Below the pieces are notes generated by a model. That model did not search any database and had not been told where the DNA came from. It saw nothing but the letters and a program-made list of their open reading frames with translations. A stretch of DNA of 8,259 nt, from positions 1-8,259 of the forward strand of contig CAJPPQ010000052.1 in NCBI GenBank assembly GCA_905372605.1, given 5' to 3'. Positions 1-5,921 of the stretch are shown here, piece by piece (position 1 is the first letter of the stretch; each line of letters starts with the position of its first letter). This stretch comes from Porphyromonadaceae bacterium. Its GTDB lineage: Bacteria; Bacteroidota; Bacteroidia; Bacteroidales; Paludibacteraceae. Position numbers and translations under genes: made by a program.

Positions 1-93
1 TGCTTTCTCGCGGTACTCGCGAGTTGTTACTTTCAGAGGCTCTACCATCTTTATTTTGTATGGTTCTGCCATAGGATACTTTTTGAAATCCAT
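1..93 (-). CDS. tnaA: Tryptophanase / tyrosine phenol-lyase family protein, N-terminal fragment (cut by window edge)
   Basis: Reading the minus strand from the ATG at 93 gives 31 uninterrupted codons to the window edge, beginning MDFKKYPMAEPYKIKMVEPL and ending TTREYREKA. This matches the N-terminus of the beta-eliminating lyase family: E. coli TnaA has [20 protein letters not shown] at the same place. These PLP enzymes cleave tryptophan to indole, pyruvate and ammonia, or tyrosine to phenol. The PLP lysine and the residues that separate the two activities lie outside the window, so tryptophanase is the more likely call but not proven. The gene is divergent from pabB and has its own -7 box at 186-193. 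No tnaC-like leader peptide with tryptophan codons was found in its roughly 90-base leader. Confidence 0.82.
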   Translation of the reverse strand, partial: MDFKKYPMAEPYKIKMVEPLKVTTREYREKA

Positions 94-148
94 AACTTCG
101 ATATTTTTATTGTTTTTATTAAATATGTTATCGGTTTGCTATCGGCTA

Positions 149-170
149 CTCTCAGAGAGGCAACTGAGAG
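149..170 (-). promoter_or_regulatory. Leader hairpin upstream of the tryptophanase-family gene
   Basis: CTCTCAG (149-155) and CTGAGAG (164-170) form a perfect 7-bp inverted repeat around an 8-base loop. It lies between the predicted minus-strand start of transcription and the start codon at 93, so it would sit in the 5' leader of that mRNA. No T run follows on the minus strand, so it does not look like a terminator. It could be an RNA structure or an operator; the sequence does not decide. Confidence 0.4.
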
Positions 171-185
171 ATAGAATCGTGGGGG

Positions 186-193
186 CAAAGATA
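186..193 (-). promoter_or_regulatory. Bacteroidota -7 promoter box for the tryptophanase-family gene
   Basis: The minus strand reads TATCTTTG followed by C, an exact match to the Bacteroidota sigma-ABfr -7 consensus TAnnTTTG. It lies about 92 bases upstream of the start codon at 93. A TTG on the minus strand at 212-210 could be a -33 element, but the spacing is short, so the -33 is weak. Confidence 0.55.
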
Positions 194-265
194 CTATTTT
201 TTCCCCGAACAACCTTATAGTTTTTATAAATTAAATGTTTTCTCCGAAGATTCGAAAAGTTGATG

Positions 266-273
266 TACTTTTG
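266..273 (+). promoter_or_regulatory. Bacteroidota -7 promoter box for pabBC
   Basis: TACTTTTG followed by C matches TAnnTTTG exactly and ends 25 bases before the pabB ATG, implying a very short leader. The expected -33 TTTG is not clear; only a T-rich stretch (238-241) lies roughly upstream. Confidence 0.5.
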
Positions 274-298
274 CATCGTCGTTCCGTAACATTTACCG

Positions 299-1270
299 AT
301 GAATACCGAGCAATTTATACATACAGTATCGGAATATGCCTCCTCGAGTGAGCAATTTCTATTCGTAATCGACTTCGAAAAGGAGAATCCTTTCGTGTGT
401 CGACTATCGGAGGCTGCCGACTACAATATCTTTTACAATGTCAAAGGCAATACCAATGCCCGACCATATCGTTACCTTCGCAAAGAGGTCTCTCTCGAAG
501 CCCATCCGATAAGCCGAGAGGCGTTTGCCGAGCGGTTCGAATATGTGGTGCATCAGCAGAATATAGGTAATTCTTACCTGCTTAACCTCACTTGCCGTAC
601 TCCTATAGAGATAAATATGAGCCTCGAAGAGATATTCCATGCCTCACGGGCTATGTACAAACTACTATTCGGCGACCAATTCGTGGTATTTTCTCCCGAA
701 TGTTTCGTAAAGACCGATGGAAATACCATCTGTACTTTCCCTATGAAAGGCACTATAAACGCAGATACCGAAGATGCCGCCGCCACGCTTATCGGCAGCC
801 TCAAAGAGGAGAGCGAACACAATACGATAGTAGACCTTATGCGTAACGACATATCTATGGTAGCCTCATCTACCGAAGTGAAACGATACCGCTATATCGA
901 ACGTATCGACACACACAAAAGCCGTATCTTACAGACAAGTTCCGAGATAACTGCATCGTTGCCCGCCGATTGGCGACGACACTTGGGCGAGATTCTTTGG
1001 CGACTGCTGCCGGCGGGGTCTGTGAGCGGTGCTCCAAAAGAAAAGACGTTGGAGATAATCCGCAGTGCAGAGGGCGAACCTCGCGGTTACTACACGGGAG
1101 TATTCGGCATATTCGACGGAGAAAACCTCGACTCTGTCGTAATGATACGCTTCGTCGGACAACGCGACGGCAAGCTGTTCTTCCAAAGCGGTGGAGGCAT
1201 TACCGCTCAAAGCAGCTTAGACGACGAGTACAACGAACTTATAGAGAAAATATATGTACCCGTTGTTTGA
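299..1270 (+). CDS. pabB: Aminodeoxychorismate synthase component I (PabB)
   Basis: This 323-residue chorismate-binding enzyme converts chorismate plus ammonia to 4-amino-4-deoxychorismate in the cytoplasmic folate pathway. Visible family motifs, in order, are FSPECF (131-136), PMKGT (148-152), EHNTIVDLMRND (173-184), GSVSGAPK (240-247), YYTG (264-267) and SGGGIT (297-302). Lys150 in PMKGT is diagnostic: aminodeoxychorismate synthases carry this lysine, whereas anthranilate synthase TrpE has alanine (PIAGT). The protein is short because it lacks most of the N-terminal domain of enteric PabB, as is usual for the compact form in Bacteroidota. No PabA glutaminase is encoded nearby; it must come from elsewhere, possibly a shared TrpG/PabA. 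The ATG at 299 lies 25 bases after a promoter box. The 3' end overlaps pabC by 17 bp, which suggests translational coupling. Confidence 0.93.
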   Translation: MNTEQFIHTVSEYASSSEQFLFVIDFEKENPFVCRLSEAADYNIFYNVKGNTNARPYRYLRKEVSLEAHPISREAFAERFEYVVHQQNIGNSYLLNLTCRTPIEINMSLEEIFHASRAMYKLLFGDQFVVFSPECFVKTDGNTICTFPMKGTINADTEDAAATLIGSLKEESEHNTIVDLMRNDISMVASSTEVKRYRYIERIDTHKSRILQTSSEITASLPADWRRHLGEILWRLLPAGSVSGAPKEKTLEIIRSAEGEPRGYYTGVFGIFDGENLDSVVMIRFVGQRDGKLFFQSGGGITAQSSLDDEYNELIEKIYVPVV

Positions 1271-1859
1271 GACATTGTGCATAGACAATGGGCATATACG
1301 CAACGCCGAATGGCACTGTCGGCGGTTCGAAACGTCGTATGGCTCTCTCTATCGCCACTGCCCCACTTACAGCCTCCTCGACAATACCCATATCTCACCC
1401 GAGTACCGCACGGGGATATTCCGTCTACGAATAAGCTACAACGAATCGTCTACAAAGACAGAGATAGAGCCGTATATTACGAAGAACATTACAAGGCTCA
1501 AGGTGTGGGCGGTAGCTCCGTCGTTCGACTACTCGCTTAAATATACCGATAGAAGTGTTATAAACAATCTATTCTCACAGAGGGGCTGCTGCGACGATGT
1601 TTTGATCATAAAAGACGGTATGGTAACCGACACGTCGGTATGCAACATCGTCTTTTTCGACGGACAAAAATGGATTACCCCCTCTACTCCTTTACTCTGC
1701 GGCACTGCTCGGGCACGACTTCTGGCAGACGGCACTATCGAAGAGCGGCCGGTTGCAGAAAGCGACATACACAAATTCGAGGCATTTCGCCTTATCAACG
1801 CCCTCCGACAGTTCAACACCGTAGCGACTACAACGACAGACAATATTATTAATTTTTAA
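1254..1859 (+). CDS. pabC: Aminodeoxychorismate lyase-like class IV aminotransferase (PabC)
   Basis: This 201-residue protein is a short fold-type IV PLP enzyme. It should split 4-amino-4-deoxychorismate into p-aminobenzoate and pyruvate, the step after PabB. Recognisable parts are FETLCIDNGHIRN (5-17), an RLRISYN segment (57-63), LKYTDR (95-100) with Lys96 aligning to the PLP lysine of E. coli PabC (VKHLNR), VTDTSVCNIVFFDG (124-137) and TPSTPLLCGTAR (142-153). The usual VTE glutamate near the cofactor is aspartate (D126); from memory TDTS also occurs in other Bacteroidota PabC-like proteins. The ATG at 1254 lies inside the end of pabB and gives the expected N-terminus. Class IV members also include branched-chain and D-amino-acid aminotransferases, but the overlap with pabB argues strongly for PabC. 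About 91 bp separate it from ftsQ, with no terminator seen. Confidence 0.88.
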   Translation: MYPLFETLCIDNGHIRNAEWHCRRFETSYGSLYRHCPTYSLLDNTHISPEYRTGIFRLRISYNESSTKTEIEPYITKNITRLKVWAVAPSFDYSLKYTDRSVINNLFSQRGCCDDVLIIKDGMVTDTSVCNIVFFDGQKWITPSTPLLCGTARARLLADGTIEERPVAESDIHKFEAFRLINALRQFNTVATTTTDNIINF

Positions 1860-1884
1860 AAATCGATATTCCGACAAAAAACAT

Positions 1885-1892
1885 TACCTTTG
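1885..1892 (+). promoter_or_regulatory. Bacteroidota -7 promoter box upstream of ftsQ
   Basis: TACCTTTG followed by C matches TAnnTTTG exactly. It lies in the pabC-ftsQ gap, 58 bases before the ftsQ start. No clear -33 TTTG is present at the expected distance. It implies that ftsQAZ can be transcribed separately from pabBC. Confidence 0.5.
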
Positions 1893-1950
1893 CTCACAGA
1901 TAATTTTTCGATAGCGTACGAAACGCTAAGTTCTTTTTTAAGTAAAAAAT

Positions 1951-2688
1951 ATGTCATTGAGAAGGGTTGTTATCGTCGTTCTTATATTGTCGGCATTGGC
2001 TATACTGATTTTCAGTATACGGTTCAATGGCAAGCTAAGCGATGCCCTCTGCTCGGAGATAGTAATCGAGATACGAAACGAGAAACCCTATTCGTTTGTC
2101 TCGAAGCGGGCTGTTATGGAGGCAATCGAAAAAGCGGGATTGCAAGTGGTAGGGCAACGAATCGAAGATATAAAGCTCGATAAGATACGATCGGTAATAG
2201 AGAAAAACCCATATATACTCTCGGCGAGGTGTTACGTCTCGAAGGCAAACAGAATGTATATCGATATCGAAGAGCGGCAACCGATGTTTCGGGTAGTCAA
2301 CTTCGAAAACTACTTTGTCGACAACCGACGAGTAATGCTCGAGAATCCTATCGCGATACCGACCTATCTGCCTGTCGTAAGCGGTGCTGTCACAAAGACT
2401 TTTGCACAGAACGAGCTATTCGATTTCGTGGCATACATACAAGCCGACGAGTTTCTGTCGAAGCTTATACAGCAGATATATGTCTCGCAGAATCTGAATA
2501 TCGAGCTTATTACTGCTCTCGGAAACCAGGTGATAAAGGTAGGGCGTATCGACAAAAACAGTGGTTTCGAAGCGCGCTTGAGGCGGCTGAAAAGCTTCTA
2601 TCTATCGAAAACTCTCAACCACATCGGTTGGGACAAATACACTGCTATCGACCTGCGATTCGACAGGCAGATAGTATGCAAGAGATAA
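1951..2688 (+). CDS. ftsQ: Cell division protein FtsQ
   Basis: This 245-residue bitopic inner-membrane protein belongs to the periplasmic part of the divisome, linking FtsZ-ring proteins to septal wall synthesis through FtsB/FtsL. The sequence shows a short basic N-terminus (MSLRR), one membrane helix at about 6-23, a POTRA-like domain at about 36-108 (SKRAVMEAIEKAG, IRSVIEKNPYILSA, then YIDIEERQPMFRV) and a beta-rich C-terminal domain ending LNHIGWDKYTAIDLRFDRQI. The C-terminal pattern of FY, GW-KY-I-L and a final Q-V/I-C-K/R is what I expect of Bacteroidota FtsQ. ftsA starts 38 bases downstream, so the two are probably co-transcribed. Unusually, the gene upstream is pabC and not murC. Family assignment rests on architecture and synteny with ftsA-ftsZ, because FtsQ sequences diverge strongly. 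Confidence 0.93.
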   Translation: MSLRRVVIVVLILSALAILIFSIRFNGKLSDALCSEIVIEIRNEKPYSFVSKRAVMEAIEKAGLQVVGQRIEDIKLDKIRSVIEKNPYILSARCYVSKANRMYIDIEERQPMFRVVNFENYFVDNRRVMLENPIAIPTYLPVVSGAVTKTFAQNELFDFVAYIQADEFLSKLIQQIYVSQNLNIELITALGNQVIKVGRIDKNSGFEARLRRLKSFYLSKTLNHIGWDKYTAIDLRFDRQIVCKR

Positions 2689-2726
2689 AAAAAACTAAAT
2701 ATTACGTTGTTCAATAACACATATAA

Positions 2727-3956
2727 ATGGATAAGAAACTAATAGTAGCAGTAGATGTAAGCAACAATACTTTATCTGTGGCGGCAGCATATAGGTACCC
2801 CGACAAACGTATCGACATAGTCGATTATCGGCGACAACCCATAGATATAGACACCTCCAACGGTATCATACACAATCCGAATAATATTTTGAGTCGGCTC
2901 AACGATTGTATGCAAGACATCGAACACCGCCTCAACGTAAAGATAGGGCGGTATTATCTCGGCATAGAGCCACATACGCTCCGCAGCGAGACGAAACAAC
3001 TTTCGACTACTTCTGCAGGTAACGACATATCGCAGACCATCAATCGCCTTACAGAAGAAGCGAAAAACACATACTCACACGACGAACGTTCGTTTCTTTG
3101 CTCGTATCCTTTGGAAACTTATTTGGGAGCCACAGTAAAAGGCTACTTCCTGATACTCTCGCTCGCCGACGAGGTAAAGACACAAATCGACAAAATATTT
3201 GCCAATCTATCTACCGAACGCAAAGCGATATTGCGTATAGCTCCTACTGTAGAGGCCGATACGTTTGTTGCAGAGAGTCGTAAGAGCGAAGGCGTATTGT
3301 TCATAGATTTCGGCGGCGAGGTAACTTCGTTTGCTCTGTACAAAGACAAGTTTCCTCGTATGGTAGGGGTACTTCCTCTCGGTGGCCGACATATAACGAA
3401 CGATATTTCGACTCGATTCGACTTCGACTTCGATATCGCCGAAAAAGCCAAGATTCAATTAGGATTTTCATCAACCGCTTTCGTCAAAGAGGAACAAAAG
3501 TTTAAATTAAACCCCAAATCGGCAGTAAGTACAGAGTATTCGAAGACCGAACTTGCCGAAACCATCGAAGCAAGGCAATGCGAAATTATAGACTTTATCC
3601 TAAAAGAGATAGATTTTAGAGCCTTGAAGTCATCTTATGAGTCGATAGTTGCAGTGGGCAATGCCACAAAACTCCGTAACTTCAAAGAATTGCTCGAAAA
3701 GCAGACAGGCAAGCAAGTAGATATCGTTGGTGGCACTCTCAGATACGATGATAAAGAGATAAACAATCCTTTACTTACTGCTATGCTTGAGTGTGCCGAA
3801 GACGATTGTACGGCAGCCGAGAAACCTGCTACACCAATGGATACGAAGAAGAAACCCGATATAAAATCGATAAAAGAGAAGAAAACTAAGAGTGGAAAAT
3901 CCCTTGGTGGATGGATGAGAAATATGTTCGACGACGAAAATGAAAGTAAGATATAG
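2727..3956 (+). CDS. ftsA: Cell division protein FtsA, with eroded nucleotide-binding motifs
   Basis: This 409-residue actin-family protein should tether FtsZ filaments to the membrane. It starts LIVAVDVSNNTLSV (5-18), in the place of the phosphate-1 loop. An FtsA-type 1C domain lies at about 82-160, the phosphate-2 region is FIDFGGEVTS (192-201), followed by GVLPLGGRHITNDIS (214-228), and the adenosine motif region is SIVAVGNATKL (306-316). After a Lys-rich linker (about 366-392) comes a C-terminal amphipathic segment, GGWMRNMF (394-401), the usual FtsA membrane anchor. The phosphate-1 loop lacks the expected Gly-Thr/Ser-x-Lys, and the adenosine motif has GN for GG, so ATP handling may be altered. 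Position between ftsQ and ftsZ, the length and the anchor support the call. ftsZ follows after 51 bases. Confidence 0.92.
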   Translation: MDKKLIVAVDVSNNTLSVAAAYRYPDKRIDIVDYRRQPIDIDTSNGIIHNPNNILSRLNDCMQDIEHRLNVKIGRYYLGIEPHTLRSETKQLSTTSAGNDISQTINRLTEEAKNTYSHDERSFLCSYPLETYLGATVKGYFLILSLADEVKTQIDKIFANLSTERKAILRIAPTVEADTFVAESRKSEGVLFIDFGGEVTSFALYKDKFPRMVGVLPLGGRHITNDISTRFDFDFDIAEKAKIQLGFSSTAFVKEEQKFKLNPKSAVSTEYSKTELAETIEARQCEIIDFILKEIDFRALKSSYESIVAVGNATKLRNFKELLEKQTGKQVDIVGGTLRYDDKEINNPLLTAMLECAEDDCTAAEKPATPMDTKKKPDIKSIKEKKTKSGKSLGGWMRNMFDDENESKI

Positions 3957-4007
3957 CGAATAGTTTATACTGCAGCTTTATCAATATGATATTTTAGATA
4001 AAAAGTA

Positions 4008-5189
4008 ATGACTGCTCAAGACTTATTGAAAGATATAAATTTCGAAAATCTCAATTACACTATGACTGCCAAACACAATATAATAAAGGTAATAGGTGTA
4101 GGTGGCGGCGGATGCAATGCCGTAGCCAATATGTACAACGACAATGTAGAAGGAGTAACTTTCGTAGTATGTAATACCGACGACCAAGCCCTGCAAAACT
4201 CACCTATCCCGAATCAGATACTACTCGGCGACGCCGGACTCGGTGCCGGCAACGACCCCGAAAAAGCTCGCGAAGCTGCCCAAGCATCGCTGACGGAAAT
4301 AAGAGATATGCTCATAGACAATGCCGAAGGCGTTACGGGCAAAGACGGGAGTCTCAAGATAAATACCAAAATGGCATTCATCACCGCAGGAATGGGGGGC
4401 GGTACAGGTACGGGAGCGGCTCCGGTCATTGCCGAAGTGTGCCACCAACTCGGTATACTTACCGTGGGAATAGTAACTATACCGTTCGACTTCGAGCCGC
4501 CTAAAAAGATGCGTCAGGCTCTTGACGGCATAGCACGAATGAGCCCTTTCCTCGACTCGCTGCTTGTAATACGCAACGACCAGATACCGAAGATATTTCC
4601 CGAACATAAATTTTCGTCGTTCATGCGGCTTGCCGACGGCATACTCGCAAATGCAGCCAAAAGCATTGTGGAGATAATCACCAAAAACGGATACATCAAC
4701 GTCGACTTTGCCGATGTGTGTACCACGCTCAAAAATGGTGGACGCACCATAATGAACTTCGGGCAAGCATCGGGCGAACACCGCGTTACGAATGCCATAA
4801 AAGAGGCAATGAATACTCCATTGCTATTCGAGTATGAGGTAGAAAAGACTAAAAAGATGCTCATAGCCGTCTATACATCGCCGAGCAATGAGATAACGTC
4901 TACCGAAATGTCTGAAATAAAGTTGCTTATGGAGACTCTCGACAAAGATATCGAATTTATCTGGGGAGCCTTCTTCGACGACTCACTCGGCGACGAGGTG
5001 AAAATCACATTGATAGCTACCTGCTCCGACGACAATGTCGTACCAAAGCCTATCGACGTAATGATAAAAAACAACGAATATACCAAGATAAAAGACCGCT
5101 CGACCTTATACATCGAAGACCTCGATTCCCAAGAACTACTGAAGCAGATTCAAGAGATACCCGCATACAAGCGTGTAGAAGGTTTATAG
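4008..5189 (+). CDS. ftsZ: Cell division protein FtsZ
   Basis: FtsZ is the tubulin-like GTPase that polymerises into the division ring. This 393-residue copy has the nucleotide-binding loop [12 protein letters not shown] (28-39), NTDDQAL (56-62), [15 protein letters not shown] (77-91), the tubulin signature [12 protein letters not shown] (128-139) and the T7 catalytic loop NVDFADV (231-237) with both acidic residues, Asp233 and Asp236. The GTPase core ends near residue 340. Only about 40 residues separate it from the C-terminal peptide EIPAYKR (383-389), which resembles the FtsA-binding IPAFLR-type tail, so the disordered linker is short. A glycine-containing insert, [12 protein letters not shown] (108-119), precedes strand KMAFITAG. 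The first ATG (4008) is used; Met19 is a possible alternative start, just before the conserved core. The gene follows ftsA by 51 bases and precedes a lipoprotein gene by 78. Confidence 0.97.
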   Translation: MTAQDLLKDINFENLNYTMTAKHNIIKVIGVGGGGCNAVANMYNDNVEGVTFVVCNTDDQALQNSPIPNQILLGDAGLGAGNDPEKAREAAQASLTEIRDMLIDNAEGVTGKDGSLKINTKMAFITAGMGGGTGTGAAPVIAEVCHQLGILTVGIVTIPFDFEPPKKMRQALDGIARMSPFLDSLLVIRNDQIPKIFPEHKFSSFMRLADGILANAAKSIVEIITKNGYINVDFADVCTTLKNGGRTIMNFGQASGEHRVTNAIKEAMNTPLLFEYEVEKTKKMLIAVYTSPSNEITSTEMSEIKLLMETLDKDIEFIWGAFFDDSLGDEVKITLIATCSDDNVVPKPIDVMIKNNEYTKIKDRSTLYIEDLDSQELLKQIQEIPAYKRVEGL

Positions 5190-5267
5190 AGTGGTAGACA
5201 ACTACATATCGCAGAGAAAAAACATCTATTTAATATTAATCGTTACACAAAAAAAGTAATCAAAAAA

Positions 5268-5735
5268 ATGAAAGTAAAAATCAGTTTAATTGCTATCGTT
5301 ATAGCAGGTCTTATCGTCGCAGGAGCTTGCGGCAGTTCTACAGGTAGTATCGGTGGTTCGTCTTCTCCGGCATATAGTGCGGGTCAGTCGTTCGGAGGCT
5401 CTATACTCAACCTGTATTCTATTTACAAACAAAACGGACGTATCGATCTTTCGAACGCCAATACATTGCTGCAGATATCTCAGTTGGCAATGACTACCAA
5501 TACGGTAAAAGACAATCTTAAGAACAAAGATTTCTATCCGAGCTTCGTGCAAGGAGCGGTATTCGGTTCGCAGCAGAAGGTCAATGAGGGCAATATCGGC
5601 ACTATTATCGATACCCTTACCGGACTCAACCTCGGAGGTATAGTAGAATCGGCTACAAACGGTACTATCGATTCGTCTACGGCATCGAGCGTTACGTCTG
5701 CTCTGTCGTCGATATTTAACGTTATAGGTAAGTAA
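5268..5735 (+). CDS. Small lipoprotein of unknown function, in the ftsZ transcription unit
   Basis: The 155-residue product has a bacterial lipoprotein signal: a basic start (MKVK), a hydrophobic core (about 5-18) and a lipobox ending LIVAGAC, with Cys21 as the lipidated residue. The mature part (about 135 residues) is rich in Gly, Ser, Thr and Asn and has no tryptophan. It contains a motif-like stretch SAGQSFGGSILNLYSIYKQN (37-56), then RIDLSNANTLLQISQLA, SFVQGAVFGSQQK (92-104) and a Ser/Thr-rich helical tail ending in NVIGK. The residues after the cysteine (GSSTGS) carry no acidic run, so the Bacteroidota surface-export signal appears absent and the protein probably faces the periplasm. It lies 78 bases after ftsZ with no terminator between them and is followed at once by a strong one, so co-transcription with ftsZ is likely. 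I do not recognise a named family. Confidence 0.85.
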   Translation: MKVKISLIAIVIAGLIVAGACGSSTGSIGGSSSPAYSAGQSFGGSILNLYSIYKQNGRIDLSNANTLLQISQLAMTTNTVKDNLKNKDFYPSFVQGAVFGSQQKVNEGNIGTIIDTLTGLNLGGIVESATNGTIDSSTASSVTSALSSIFNVIGK

Positions 5736-5764
5736 TTAGCTTATCGTCAATCGTAACATATTAT

Positions 5765-5826
5765 CCTTCAAGCAAGAAAAGCTCTCGATTTCTTTTGCAA
5801 AGAATATCTTGAGCTTTTTTTGAAGG
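5765..5826 (+). terminator. Long compound hairpin terminator after the ftsQAZ-lipoprotein unit
   Basis: Three nested inverted repeats share one axis: CCTTCAA (5765-5771) with TTGAAGG (5820-5826); AAAAGCTC (5777-5784) with GAGCTTTT (5811-5818); and TTCTTT (5790-5795) with AAAGAA (5799-5804) around a TGC loop. The descending arm holds a run of seven T (5815-5821), and the A-rich rising arm would also serve the other strand. It follows the lipoprotein stop by 29 bases. It is an intrinsic terminator by appearance. Confidence 0.75.
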
Positions 5827-5840
5827 GATTGTTATCTTTG
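5809..5840 (+). promoter_or_regulatory. murB promoter (-33 TTG, -7 TATCTTTG) overlapping the terminator
   Basis: TATCTTTG (5833-5840) matches the Bacteroidota -7 consensus exactly, and TTG (5809-5811) lies 21 bases upstream at about the right distance for the -33 element. The -33 sits inside the descending arm of the terminator hairpin, so the terminator and the next promoter share DNA. The predicted leader to murB is roughly 75-80 bases. Confidence 0.6.
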
Positions 5841-5843
5841 GAG

Positions 5844-5865
5844 TATCTCTCCTGCAAAAGAGATA
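5844..5865 (+). promoter_or_regulatory. Hairpin at the 5' end of the murB leader
   Basis: TATCTCT (5844-5850) and AGAGATA (5859-5865) form a perfect 7-bp stem around an 8-base loop (cctgcaaa). It begins only about four bases after the -7 box, so it would be at or very near the 5' end of the murB transcript. A 5' stem can protect mRNA from decay, but that role is inferred only. The rest of the leader (5866-5921) is AT-rich with no Shine-Dalgarno-like sequence. Confidence 0.4.
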
Positions 5866-5921
5866 AATATTACAACAAAAAAATAGTTCACAAACAGTTT
5901 CAGCTGTAAAATATAATAATT

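Noticed and set aside
1890..2183. Open frame of 97 codons overlapping the start of ftsQ
   Set aside because: It is in another frame, begins inside the promoter box region and has no family resemblance, while the ftsQ frame encodes a membrane helix and POTRA-like domain.
2229..2717. Open frame of 162 codons within ftsQ, plus strand
   Set aside because: It shadows ftsQ in a different frame, with an Arg/Tyr/Cys-rich composition typical of out-of-frame translation.
4221..4781. Minus-strand open frame of 186 codons inside ftsZ
   Set aside because: It lies antisense to the most conserved part of ftsZ and its translation resembles no known family; long antisense frames are expected in conserved genes.
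5894..5907. ACAG...CTGT hairpin just before murB
   Set aside because: The stem has only four base pairs with a six-base loop, too weak to support as a feature.
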